Assembly: GCF_017876775.1 (NCBI RefSeq)
Contig: NZ_JAGIOP010000002.1
Location: 310,001-374,000, forward strand
Direction of reading: 5' to 3'
DNA: 64,000 nucleotides
Source of the DNA: Mycolicibacterium lutetiense
GTDB taxonomy: Bacteria; Actinomycetota; Actinomycetes; Mycobacteriales; Mycobacteriaceae
Part shown: piece after piece, positions 17,536 to 25,399 of the stretch
Numbering within the stretch: position 1 is the first letter of the stretch
How the letters are laid out: each line of letters starts with the position of its first letter
The notes under the pieces: generated by a model
What the model was told of the DNA's origin: nothing
Seen by the model: only the letters and a program-made list of their open reading frames with translations
Databases searched by the model: none
Translations under genes and position numbers: made by a program

Positions 17536-17564
17536 ACTATCTCGAGCGAACCATGGGTCGCCGC

Positions 17565-17585
17565 TATAGTCAACAAGGTGGTTGA
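17565..17585 (+). promoter_or_regulatory. -10 box and second operator over the ArsR start codon
   Basis: TATAGT (17565-17570) lies 7 bases before GTG 17578, leaving no room for a 5' leader, so the mRNA is probably leaderless. TCAAC-AAGGTG-GTTGA (17570-17585) repeats the core and six-base spacing of the upstream dyad and covers the start codon. Confidence 0.55.
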
Positions 17586-17910
17586 AGATCAAGTTCTGGA
17601 CCGCGCGTATTCGGCACTGGCCGATCCGACCCGCCGGCGGCTGCTGGAGGCCCTGCGTGAGGGCGACGCGCGGATCAGTGACCTGGCCGCCCCGTTGCCC
17701 ATGACCTTCGCCGGCGTCTCGCGTCATGTCGGGGTGCTGGAGGCCGCGGGCCTGGTGCAGCGCGAGGTCCGGGGGCGCGAGCATTGGGTGTCGCTCAAGC
17801 CGGACGGCCTGACGATGGCCCAGCAGTGGATGAGTGAGCAGACCGACTTCTGGTCGAGCCGCGCCGATGCGCTGGCCGCGCGGTTGCGGCGGCGGGCGGA
17901 TTCTCGATGA
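17578..17910 (+). CDS. ArsR-family transcriptional regulator
   Basis: This 110-residue winged-helix repressor has the ArsR signature DPTRRRLLEAL, the recognition helix region SRHVGVLEAAGLV and the wing REVRGREHWVSL. It has no Cys pair for metal, so it resembles the ArsR type paired with SRPBCC proteins rather than a metal sensor. It starts with GTG 17578, apparently leaderless, and its stop overlaps the SRPBCC gene by ATGA. It probably represses itself and perhaps the divergent DUF899 gene. Confidence 0.9.
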   Translation: MVEDQVLDRAYSALADPTRRRLLEALREGDARISDLAAPLPMTFAGVSRHVGVLEAAGLVQREVRGREHWVSLKPDGLTMAQQWMSEQTDFWSSRADALAARLRRRADSR

Positions 17911-18350
17911 CCGAGGCGTCGACGGTCCGCGTGCGACGGCTGATGCCCGCGGCTCCCGGTGTGGTGTTCGACCAATGGCTCGACCCCGAGGCGCTGCGCG
18001 AGTGGATGTGCCCCCGCCCGGTCCGGTGCGTCGAGGTCGTGGTCGAACCCCGGGTCGGTGGGCTCGTGCGCTTCGACGTCGACGATTCCGGTACCGGCGT
18101 ACTGATCACCGGGCAGTTCCTGGTCATCGAGCGTCCGCGGGTGCTGCGCTTCACCTGGAGTAACTCGGACTGGATCGATCCGACCGTCGTCAGCGTCGTC
18201 AACGTCGAATTCGAGCCGGTCGGCGACGGGCAGACGATGATGTCGATCGAGCATTCCCTTTTGCCGCCAGAGGAATTCGACAGCTTTCACAGCGGGTGGA
18301 CCCTCACGTTCGAGCAGTTGGCAGCAGTCCTCGAGAGTGCCGCGACCTAG
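17907..18350 (+). CDS. SRPBCC/AHSA1-domain protein
   Basis: This 147-residue Bet v1-like lipid- or ligand-binding domain has the AHSA1 features VFDQWLDPEALREWMCP, a central VGGLVRFDV, and C-terminal SLLPPEEFDSFHSGWTLTFEQL. The ATG overlaps the ArsR stop (ATGA), the common ArsR-SRPBCC operon arrangement. No catalytic residues are assignable. It is cytoplasmic. Confidence 0.87.
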   Translation: MTEASTVRVRRLMPAAPGVVFDQWLDPEALREWMCPRPVRCVEVVVEPRVGGLVRFDVDDSGTGVLITGQFLVIERPRVLRFTWSNSDWIDPTVVSVVNVEFEPVGDGQTMMSIEHSLLPPEEFDSFHSGWTLTFEQLAAVLESAAT

Positions 18351-18359
18351 ACTGCGGGC

Positions 18360-20222
18360 ATGGACAGCGGCACCCAGGTTCAATACGAGGCTCCGGAAGG
18401 CCTGCTCCGCATCGAGGACTGCCTCGATGCGGACGGCGGCATCGTGCTGCCGCCGGGCACCACCCTGATCTCGCTCATCGAGCGCAACATCGCCCACGTC
18501 GGCGACCACGTCGCCTACCGCTACCTGGATTACAGCCACGCCGAGGAAGAGATCTTCGAGCTGACCTGGTCCCAGCTGGGGGTTCGGCTGCGGGCCGTCG
18601 CGGCGCTGCTGCAGCAGGTCGCCACACGCGGTGATCGCGTCGCCGTCCTGGCCCCGCAGGGTCTCGACTATGTCGTCGGCTTCTTCGCCGCGATCAAGGC
18701 CGGCACCATCGCGGTACCGCTGTTCGCGCCGGAATTGCAGGGCCACGCCGAACGGCTCGAAACTGCGCTGCTCGATTCCCGTCCGACCACGGTGCTCACC
18801 ACCACAGCCGCCGCCGACGCCGTACGGGCGTTCCTGGCGAAGCTGCCAGACACCGTGCGTCCTGGGCTGGTGGTCATCGACGAGGTACCCGATTCGGTGG
18901 GGGACGGCTTCACCCCCATCGTGGTCGACCCCGACGACGTCTCCCACCTGCAGTACACCTCGGGTTCGACACGTCCACCCGTCGGCGTGGAGATCACCCA
19001 CCGTGCGGTCGGCACCAACCTGCTGCAGATGATCCTGTCCATCGACCTGCTGAACCGAAACACCCACGGACTCAGCTGGTTACCGCTCTACCACGACATG
19101 GGCCTGTCCATGATCGGATTCCCCGCGGCGTACGGCGGGCACTCGACGCTGATGTCGCCGACCGCGTTCATCCGTCGCCCGGAGCGCTGGATTCGGGCGA
19201 TGTCGGAGGCATCGAAGCACGGCCGGGTCATCACCGCCGCGCCGAACTTCGCCTACGAGTGGACGGCCCAGCGCGGAGTGCCCGCCGTGGGGGAGGACAT
19301 TGATCTGAGCGATGTGGTGCTCATCATCGGATCGGAACCTGTGATCCCCGAGGTGATAACGGCATTCAACGAGGTGTTCGCGCCGTACGGACTGCCGCCC
19401 ACGGCGTTCAAGCCGTCGTACGGCATCGCCGAGGCGACACTGCTGATCACGACGATCGCCCCGGCGGAACAGCCATCGGTGGTCTACTTCGACCGCGAGA
19501 AGCTCGCCGTCGGCCGGGCGGTCCGGGTGAACGCCCACGCCGAAGGTGCCATCGCGCATGTGTCCTGTGGCCACCCGGCCCGCAGCCTGTGGGCGGTGAT
19601 CGTCAACCCCGCGCCTGCCGACGGTCGCTCCGCGGAAGTGCCCGACGGTGAGGTCGGGGAAATCTGGTTGCACGGCAACAACATCGGCCGGGGTTACTGG
19701 GGCAGGCCGGAGGAGACACGCAAGGTGTTCGGCGTGTCGCTGCACTCGCGCCTTGCCTCGGGCAGCCACGCCGACGGGCTTGCCGAGGACGCCACCTGGC
19801 TGCGCACCGGCGATCTCGGGGTGTACTTCGAAGGGCAGTTTTACGTGACGGGGCGGATGGCCGACCTCGTTCAGATCGACGGTCGCAGCCACTATCCACA
19901 GGATATCGAGGCCACCGTGGCGGAGGCCTCCCCGCTGGTCCGGCGTGGCTATGTCACCGCGTTCACCGTGAACTCCGATCCCGGTGCGGACGGTGACGGC
20001 GCCAGCCTGGTGGTCATCGCAGAACGTGCGGGCGGTACCCGCCGCGCTGACCCCGATGAGGCGAGCGAGGCCATCCGAGCGGCAGTTGCCGCCCGGCACG
20101 GCGTGACGGTCGCGGATCTACGATTCCTTCCGGCCGGCGCGATCCCGCGGACCACCAGCGGCAAGCTGGCCCGGGTGGCGTGTCGCAGTGAGTATCTGGA
20201 GGGCACTTTGGGCGTGCGGTGA
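18360..20222 (+). CDS. Fatty-acyl-AMP ligase (FAAL, FadD family)
   Basis: This 620-residue adenylate-forming enzyme has FAAL rather than acyl-CoA-ligase features: LQYTSGSTRPPVG, LSWLPLYHDMGL, the SYGIAEATLL motif and the C-terminal VQIDGRSHYPQDIE signature. It ends with SGKLARVACRSEYL. FAALs make acyl-adenylates that are passed to polyketide synthases or acyl-carrier domains. No PKS is present in the window, so the acceptor is elsewhere. The ATG at 18360 is 9 bases after the SRPBCC stop, so it may be in the ArsR operon. Its stop lies 26 bases before the cyanase start chosen here. Confidence 0.9.
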   Translation: MDSGTQVQYEAPEGLLRIEDCLDADGGIVLPPGTTLISLIERNIAHVGDHVAYRYLDYSHAEEEIFELTWSQLGVRLRAVAALLQQVATRGDRVAVLAPQGLDYVVGFFAAIKAGTIAVPLFAPELQGHAERLETALLDSRPTTVLTTTAAADAVRAFLAKLPDTVRPGLVVIDEVPDSVGDGFTPIVVDPDDVSHLQYTSGSTRPPVGVEITHRAVGTNLLQMILSIDLLNRNTHGLSWLPLYHDMGLSMIGFPAAYGGHSTLMSPTAFIRRPERWIRAMSEASKHGRVITAAPNFAYEWTAQRGVPAVGEDIDLSDVVLIIGSEPVIPEVITAFNEVFAPYGLPPTAFKPSYGIAEATLLITTIAPAEQPSVVYFDREKLAVGRAVRVNAHAEGAIAHVSCGHPARSLWAVIVNPAPADGRSAEVPDGEVGEIWLHGNNIGRGYWGRPEETRKVFGVSLHSRLASGSHADGLAEDATWLRTGDLGVYFEGQFYVTGRMADLVQIDGRSHYPQDIEATVAEASPLVRRGYVTAFTVNSDPGADGDGASLVVIAERAGGTRRADPDEASEAIRAAVAARHGVTVADLRFLPAGAIPRTTSGKLARVACRSEYLEGTLGVR

Positions 20223-20248
20223 CCACGTATCGCAGGCATGCTGCTGGT

Positions 20249-20716
20249 ATGAGCAGAGACGAGATCACCGCCGCGATCGTGGAAGCCCGCCTGACCAAGG
20301 GCCTGACGTGGCAGCAGTTGGCAGACGCCATCGACAAACCTGTGGTGTGGACGGTGTCTGCACTGCTCGGACAACACCCGGTTCCGGCCGAGTCCGGCAA
20401 GATCATCGCGGACCTGCTGGGGTTGGACGCTTCGGTGATCCCGGTGCTGGCCGCGGTGCCGATGCGCGGCGGTTTACCGACGGCGGTACCTACCGATCCC
20501 ACCATCTACCGTTTCTACGAGGCACTTCAGGTGTACGGAGGGGCGCTCAAGGAAGTCATCCACGAGCAGTTCGGTGACGGCATCATGAGCGCCATCAACT
20601 TCAGCGTCGACATCCAGCGCAAATCTCACCCCGCCGGGGACCGCGTGGTGGTGACGTTCGACGGCAAGTTCCTGCCCTATGACTGGACCGCGGCCGAGAG
20701 AGTGGTCCTGCGCTGA
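20249..20716 (+). CDS. cynS: Cyanate hydratase (cyanase)
   Basis: Cyanase (EC 4.2.1.104) decomposes cyanate with bicarbonate to ammonia and CO2 in the cytoplasm. The decamer-forming C-terminal domain carries the catalytic trio: Arg and Glu in YRFYEALQVYG and Ser in MSAINFSVD (R88, E91, S114 from this start). The N-terminal helical DNA-binding-like domain is normal. From ATG 20249 the length is 155 residues, like the E. coli enzyme. A GTG at 20219 overlapping the FAAL stop (GTGA) would add 10 residues. No cynR, cynT or cyanate transporter is adjacent. Confidence 0.93.
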   Translation: MSRDEITAAIVEARLTKGLTWQQLADAIDKPVVWTVSALLGQHPVPAESGKIIADLLGLDASVIPVLAAVPMRGGLPTAVPTDPTIYRFYEALQVYGGALKEVIHEQFGDGIMSAINFSVDIQRKSHPAGDRVVVTFDGKFLPYDWTAAERVVLR

Positions 20717-20791
20717 CATCTGCCGCTGGCCAAGCACGCCGCTGAGAGTCCATGATTGCCAGGTATCCCTGCGGCGACGGTGAGGATTCTC

Positions 20792-21805
20792 ATGGCTGTG
20801 CATCGAGCTGTTCACGTCCAGTCTTCCGGCGGTGCGCTGGAACTTGTTGACGCCCAAACTGTCTCGCCCGATCGGGGACAGGTCCGGGTCGCCGTGGCCG
20901 CGTGCGGGGTCTGCGGCACCGATCGGGCCATCGTCAACGGTGGGTTCCCGGGCATCGCCTGGCCGCTGACCCCGGGCCATGAGATCGCCGGCACCATCGC
21001 CGAAGTGGGCGCGGGTGTCGCCGATTTCGCGGTAGGTGACCGGGTGGCGATCGGATGGTTCGGCGGACACTGCGGGGTCTGCATTCCCTGCCGTAAGGGC
21101 TTGTTCATCCACTGCGAAAAGGGGCAGATACCGAGCCTGCATTATCCGGGCGGCTACGCGGAATCGGTGACGGTGCCGGCCAACGCGCTCGCCCGGATCC
21201 CCGAGGAACTGTCCTTCGCCGAGGCCGCTCCGATGGGGTGCGCCGGGGTGACGACCTACAACGCGCTCCGCCACACCCGTGCCCTCCCCGGGGACGTGGT
21301 CGCGGTCCTCGGCGTCGGCGGTCTGGGGCACCTCGGCCTGCAGTTCGCCCACGCGATGGGCTTCGAGACCGTCGCCATCGCCCGCGGACCCGGCAAGGAA
21401 GCCGATGCCCGTTCGCTGGGGGCTCGGCACTACATCGACTCGACCGCCGGGGACGTCAGTTCGGCGCTGCGGGACCTGGGCGGCGCGGCAGTGGTGCTCG
21501 CCACGGTCGGCAATTCGCAGGCGATGGCCGACACCGTGGGCGGGCTCGCGCCGCGTGGGGAGCTGGTCGCGATCGGGGTATCGGTCGATCCGTTGCCCAT
21601 CAGCCCGGTGCAACTGATCCAGCCCGCGCTGAGTATCTCGGGGCACCCGTCGGGAACGGCACGTGACGTCGAGGAGACGATGCATTTTGCGGTGCTGTCG
21701 GGGGTCCGGGCCCGGATCGAGGAGCGTCCACTCGACGACGCGGCGAGCGCCTACGCCGCGATGGAGCAGGGGCAGGCGCGCTACCGCATGGTCCTGACCG
21801 TCTGA
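20792..21805 (+). CDS. Zinc-containing alcohol dehydrogenase
   Basis: This medium-chain dehydrogenase of about 337 residues has the catalytic-zinc Cys in CGVCGTD, the zinc His/Glu in GHEIAGT, the structural-zinc Cys cluster in CGVCIPCRKGLFIHC and the NAD(P) Rossmann motif GVGGLGHLG. It oxidises alcohols or reduces aldehydes, substrate unknown. I start at ATG 20792 (MAVHRAV); the upstream 12 codons in frame are unlikely. It follows cynS by 75 bases and may be cotranscribed. Confidence 0.88.
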   Translation: MAVHRAVHVQSSGGALELVDAQTVSPDRGQVRVAVAACGVCGTDRAIVNGGFPGIAWPLTPGHEIAGTIAEVGAGVADFAVGDRVAIGWFGGHCGVCIPCRKGLFIHCEKGQIPSLHYPGGYAESVTVPANALARIPEELSFAEAAPMGCAGVTTYNALRHTRALPGDVVAVLGVGGLGHLGLQFAHAMGFETVAIARGPGKEADARSLGARHYIDSTAGDVSSALRDLGGAAVVLATVGNSQAMADTVGGLAPRGELVAIGVSVDPLPISPVQLIQPALSISGHPSGTARDVEETMHFAVLSGVRARIEERPLDDAASAYAAMEQGQARYRMVLTV

Positions 21806-21900
21806 TCGGTGGTCGAATCCGGTTATCTCGCCCCACTGGTCACAGCGAGCGGGTAGCGTCGGGACTTCGTTTGCTGGACGACGAATCGGTGGGGGCCGGG

Positions 21901-22923
21901 ATGGCGTGGAAGCGGATAGCGACGGTTGCCGGCAGGTTTTTCTCCGGTAGGTCACCTGGCGTTGCCAAAGAGTTCGCTCGCGATATCTATTCTGCCCCGG
22001 TGCTTTTCACGCCGGGACGACGCCGCAACCTACTGTCCGCCGCGCTCATCGCGCTCGTGGGATGTGCGGCCGCGCCAGCACCCGCGTGGGCCGCACCCAT
22101 ACCGTCGGCGCAAATCGACTTCGGTGGCATGATGCGCACGTATCGGCTCCACCTGCCGGCCGGTGGCCCGCCCTCAGGGCTGGTGGTCAACCTGCATGCC
22201 GCGGGTGCGACCGGAGCCGATCAGGCGGCGCTCACCCATTACGACGCGGTGGCCGACGCTTACGGGTTCGCCGTGGTCTACCCCGATGGCATCGATTACA
22301 GCTGGGCCGACGGCCGCGGCGCCTCGGTGCCGGACCGTCAAGGGGTCGACGATGTCGGGTTCATCTCGACCCTCGTCGATCGCCTCGCCGCGGAGAACGG
22401 CATCCCGCGCGGCCGGGTATTTGCCACCGGGCTGTCGGCGGGTGGGTTCATGGCGAACCGCCTGGCGTGTGATCGTGCCGACCTGTTCGCGGCGATCGCC
22501 CCGGTCGCCGGGACGCTGGGGACGAATGTGGGCTGCAATCCGTCGAGGCCCGTTTCGGTTCTCGCGACTTACGGGACGGCAGACCCGGTCGTGCCGTTCG
22601 CCGGCGGACCCATGTCGGGGCGTGGTGGAGGTAGCACTGTGGTGTCGGGGCCGGCGATGGTGGACCGGTGGCGCCAGATCGACGGCTGCCCGGCTCCGTC
22701 CGACGAGGTGCTGCCCAGCACCGGCGACGGCACCGAAACCCACCGCATCGCCTCCGATGGGTGTGCCGGCGGAACTTCGGTGGTGTTCATGCGGGTCGAC
22801 GGCGGCGGGCACACCTGGCCGGGGGTCCCCGAGATTCTTCCCGTGCAGTCCGTTGGAGCGGCCAGCCGGGCCTTCGACGCCTCGGACGCGTCCGGGCGCT
22901 TCTTCGCCTCTCATGGCAGATAG
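21901..22923 (+). CDS. Secreted PHB-depolymerase-like esterase
   Basis: This protein of about 340 residues has a long N-terminal region with an Arg-rich stretch then a hydrophobic segment ending APAWAAP (about 45-67 from this start), consistent with export. It belongs to the polyhydroxybutyrate depolymerase/feruloyl esterase (LpqC-like) alpha/beta-hydrolase family. The nucleophile elbow is GLSAGG, the acid lies in ADPVVPF and the His in GGGHTWPG. LHAAGA forms the oxyanion loop. The start is ATG 21901 with GGGGG upstream; a TTG at 21871 is an alternative. Confidence 0.83.
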   Translation: MAWKRIATVAGRFFSGRSPGVAKEFARDIYSAPVLFTPGRRRNLLSAALIALVGCAAAPAPAWAAPIPSAQIDFGGMMRTYRLHLPAGGPPSGLVVNLHAAGATGADQAALTHYDAVADAYGFAVVYPDGIDYSWADGRGASVPDRQGVDDVGFISTLVDRLAAENGIPRGRVFATGLSAGGFMANRLACDRADLFAAIAPVAGTLGTNVGCNPSRPVSVLATYGTADPVVPFAGGPMSGRGGGSTVVSGPAMVDRWRQIDGCPAPSDEVLPSTGDGTETHRIASDGCAGGTSVVFMRVDGGGHTWPGVPEILPVQSVGAASRAFDASDASGRFFASHGR

Positions 22924-22956
22924 TCACGCGGCCGTTTATCAGTACGCTTTTCAACG

Positions 22957-24519
22957 ATGGCTGAGGAAGGTCTGAACGGCAGGGATCGCCTGCGCGGAGG
23001 GCTGCGCATGGCCTTGCGAGGGCGCCGTGACCCGGCGCCGGTCGCCGGCCGACGCAGTCGCGCGTCGGCGGGGATGGGTGACGTGCACACCCGCAAGGTT
23101 CTCGACCTGACCATCCGGCTCGCGGAGGTCATGTTGTCGTCGGGCTCGGGTACTGCCGATGTGGTCGCCACAACCCAGGACGTCGCACAGGCCTACCGGC
23201 TCACCGACTGCGTCGTCGACATCACCGTCGCGACGATCATCGTGTCGGCACTGCCGACTGCGGACAGTCCGCCGGTGACGATCATGCGGGCGGTGCGGAC
23301 CAGGTCCACTGATTACACCCGGCTGGCCGAGCTCGATCGACTGGTGCGGCGCATCACCTCCGGCGGTATCACCGTCGACGAGGCGCACGAGGCCATGGAT
23401 GAGCTGACCGAGAGCCCGCATCCGTTCCCCCGGTGGCTGGCGACCGCCGGGTGGGCGGGGTTCGCGCTCGGTATCGCGATGCTGCTGGGCGGCAACTGGT
23501 TGACCTGCCTGCTGGCCACTGTGACGGCCGCGCTCATCGACCGGGTCGGCCGTCTGCTGAATCGAATCGGCACGCCGTTCTTCTTTCAGCACGCGGTCGG
23601 GGCGGCGATCGCGACGTTGATCGCGCTGGCTGCGTACCGGTACACGGGTCAGGGTCTCAGCGCGCTCGTCGCCACCGGGATCGTGTTGTTGTTGTCCGGC
23701 ATGACTTTGGTCGGTGCCGTGCAGGACGCCTTGACCGGCTACATGGTCACTGCGGTCGCGCGGCTCGGTGACGCTGTGTTTCTCACCGCGGGAATCGTCG
23801 TGGGCATCACCGGTGCACTGCAGGCCGCCACGCTCCTGGGGATCGAGATCGAATTGCACGTCAACACGGCAGGCACCTTCCTCACGCCGAGAGGCCCGGT
23901 GCCGATCGTCCTGGCGGTCGTGGGTGCCGCGCTGGCCGGGATGTGCCTGACCCTGGCCAGCTATGCACCCCTGCGGTCATTGCCCACCGCCGGGTTGGCG
24001 GCCGGGCTGGCCGAGCTGACGTTGATCGGGCTCGGGACCGCCGGGTTCGGCCAGTGGGCGGCCACCGGGATCGCCGCGGTCGGTGTCGGGTTTCTGGCCA
24101 CCCTGATCTCCATCCGCCGGCAGTCTCCCGCACTGGTGACCGCGACCGCCGGCATCATGCCGATGCTGCCCGGTCTCTCAGTGTTCTGGGCGGTGTTCGC
24201 CTTTGCCGTCGACGAGAAGTTCGGTGAGGGGCTCGCGCACCTGCTTAGCGCGGCGGCGACGGCGTTGGCACTCGGCAGCGGCGTGGTGATGGGTGAGCTG
24301 CTCGGCTCGCCGCTGCGGTACCGCGCCGGCCGCATCGGCGAGTTCTTCCGCAAAGAGGGACCGCCCGGGCTGCGCCGGGCAGTGGGTCAGGTGGTGGTCC
24401 GCCTCCAACCGGCCGACAACACCACGGCTGCCGGCGCTCCACGCGCGGAAAGCGTCCCGTTGGAAGCTGCACCGGCCGAGGAGTCGGACGGCGATGAGAG
24501 CGTGGAGCCCGGCAACTGA
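22957..24519 (+). CDS. thrE: Threonine/serine exporter (ThrE family)
   Basis: This 520-residue inner-membrane protein resembles corynebacterial ThrE. The N-terminal cytoplasmic ThrE domain (about 40-170) has LAEVMLSSGSGTADV and TDCVVDITVATIIVS. About ten hydrophobic segments follow (about 165-445) and a charged C-terminal tail (about 460-520). Family members export threonine and serine using the proton gradient. It starts at ATG 22957, 33 bases after the esterase, and its stop is 1 base from the convergent small secreted protein gene. Confidence 0.9.
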   Translation: MAEEGLNGRDRLRGGLRMALRGRRDPAPVAGRRSRASAGMGDVHTRKVLDLTIRLAEVMLSSGSGTADVVATTQDVAQAYRLTDCVVDITVATIIVSALPTADSPPVTIMRAVRTRSTDYTRLAELDRLVRRITSGGITVDEAHEAMDELTESPHPFPRWLATAGWAGFALGIAMLLGGNWLTCLLATVTAALIDRVGRLLNRIGTPFFFQHAVGAAIATLIALAAYRYTGQGLSALVATGIVLLLSGMTLVGAVQDALTGYMVTAVARLGDAVFLTAGIVVGITGALQAATLLGIEIELHVNTAGTFLTPRGPVPIVLAVVGAALAGMCLTLASYAPLRSLPTAGLAAGLAELTLIGLGTAGFGQWAATGIAAVGVGFLATLISIRRQSPALVTATAGIMPMLPGLSVFWAVFAFAVDEKFGEGLAHLLSAAATALALGSGVVMGELLGSPLRYRAGRIGEFFRKEGPPGLRRAVGQVVVRLQPADNTTAAGAPRAESVPLEAAPAEESDGDESVEPGN

Positions 24520-24520
24520 A

Positions 24521-24757
24521 TCAGGTGAACGGGAGGAAGTCGCCGTTGATCCAGACGCCCCAGTGGCCGCCGGCCGGCAGGTTCCACCAGACCATCGGCT
24601 TGCCCTGCCACGTCTCAGCCGGCTTCTTCGGCGCGTTCGGCGGCGGCGGGAGGCTCGGATCCGGTTCCGCGCCCGCGATGGCGGTGCCGAGGCCGAGGGC
24701 GGCCCCGATCAGGCCGGTGGCCGCGATGGTGGCCAGGGTTGCCTTGCTTCCGAACAT
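24521..24757 (-). CDS. Small secreted protein
   Basis: This 78-residue protein has a clear signal peptide (about 1-30, ending AIAGA) followed by a Pro-rich spacer (PSLPPPPNAPKKP) and a Trp-rich end including MVWWNLPAGGHWGVWINGD. The mature form is about 48 residues. I do not recognise a family. GAGGTGG lies before ATG 24757. It converges on thrE with a 1-base gap. Confidence 0.7.
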   Translation of the reverse strand: MFGSKATLATIAATGLIGAALGLGTAIAGAEPDPSLPPPPNAPKKPAETWQGKPMVWWNLPAGGHWGVWINGDFLPFT

Positions 24758-24894
24758 GAATGTCCACCTCGGTGTTTGACTCTGAACTTGGATACCCGAA
24801 GCTTAGCCACACGAAGTGATTGAGTCTGCACGTGTGGTCGGCGACGGGCTCATCCGTCATCCTGAACCCGCGCGACGTGGCCTGACACCGAGAT

Positions 24895-24943
24895 GAGAAA
24901 GATTCTCCTTTCTCGATGTCGAGAACGCCGTGACGGCTCCGTC
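24895..24943 (+). promoter_or_regulatory. Candidate ECF42-type promoter with adjacent dyads
   Basis: TGTCGA (24917-24922) and CGTC (24940-24943), spaced by 17 bases, match the -35 TGTCGA and -10 CGA/TC reported for ECF42 sigma-factor targets. They lie about 50 bases before the DGPF gene. Two dyads overlap the upstream side: GAGAA-AGA-TTCTC (24895-24907) and TTCTCGA-TG-TCGAGAA (24910-24925). Confidence 0.6.
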
Positions 24944-24991
24944 CTAGGGGTGAGCGACGAACTAGGGTCGCCAATCTGAAGGGAGAACCTC

Positions 24992-25399
24992 ATGGCCAAG
25001 TACCTGTTTCTCAAGCACTATCGGGGCGCGCCGGCGTCCGTCAACAACATCCCCATGGATCAGTGGACACCCGCCGAGATCCAGGCCCACATCCAGTACA
25101 TGAATGACTTCGCCGATCGGCTGAAGGACAGCGGTGAGTACGTCGACAGCCAGGCCCTTGCCCCAGACGGCGCGTGGGTCCGCTCCGACGGCGAGGGGAA
25201 GCCGCCCGTGACCGACGGCCCATTCGCCGAGACCAAGGACTTGATCGCGGGTTGGATGCTGGTCGACGTCGACTCCTACGAACGCGCCGTCGCGTTGGCC
25301 GGAGAACTGTCGGCGGCGCCCGGCGCGGGCGGGCAGCCCATCCACGAGTGGCTGGAGGTGCGTCCGTTCCTGACCGCCTCGCCGACCGTCACCGAGTAG
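24992..25399 (+). CDS. YCII-related DGPF-domain protein
   Basis: This 135-residue protein has the hallmark TDGPFAETKDLIAGW motif (about residues 73-87) of YCII/DGPF proteins, a dimeric ferredoxin-like fold. DGPF proteins are the usual targets and operon partners of ECF42 sigma factors; their activity is not settled. GAAGGGAG lies before ATG 24992. The sigma gene begins immediately after its stop codon with no gap. Confidence 0.9.
   Translation: MAKYLFLKHYRGAPASVNNIPMDQWTPAEIQAHIQYMNDFADRLKDSGEYVDSQALAPDGAWVRSDGEGKPPVTDGPFAETKDLIAGWMLVDVDSYERAVALAGELSAAPGAGGQPIHEWLEVRPFLTASPTVTE

Noticed and set aside
17724..19067. A 447-codon minus-strand frame
   Set aside because: Antisense to ArsR, SRPBCC and FAAL genes whose motifs are clear; composition is unlike a protein.
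18360..20222. Calling the FAAL a conventional acyl-CoA synthetase
   Set aside because: The GRSHYPQDIE end and TSGSTRPPVG motif are of the AMP-ligase type, which passes acyl groups to carrier proteins rather than CoA.
20474..21955. A 493-codon minus-strand frame
   Set aside because: Antisense to cyanase and alcohol dehydrogenase; no recognisable segment.
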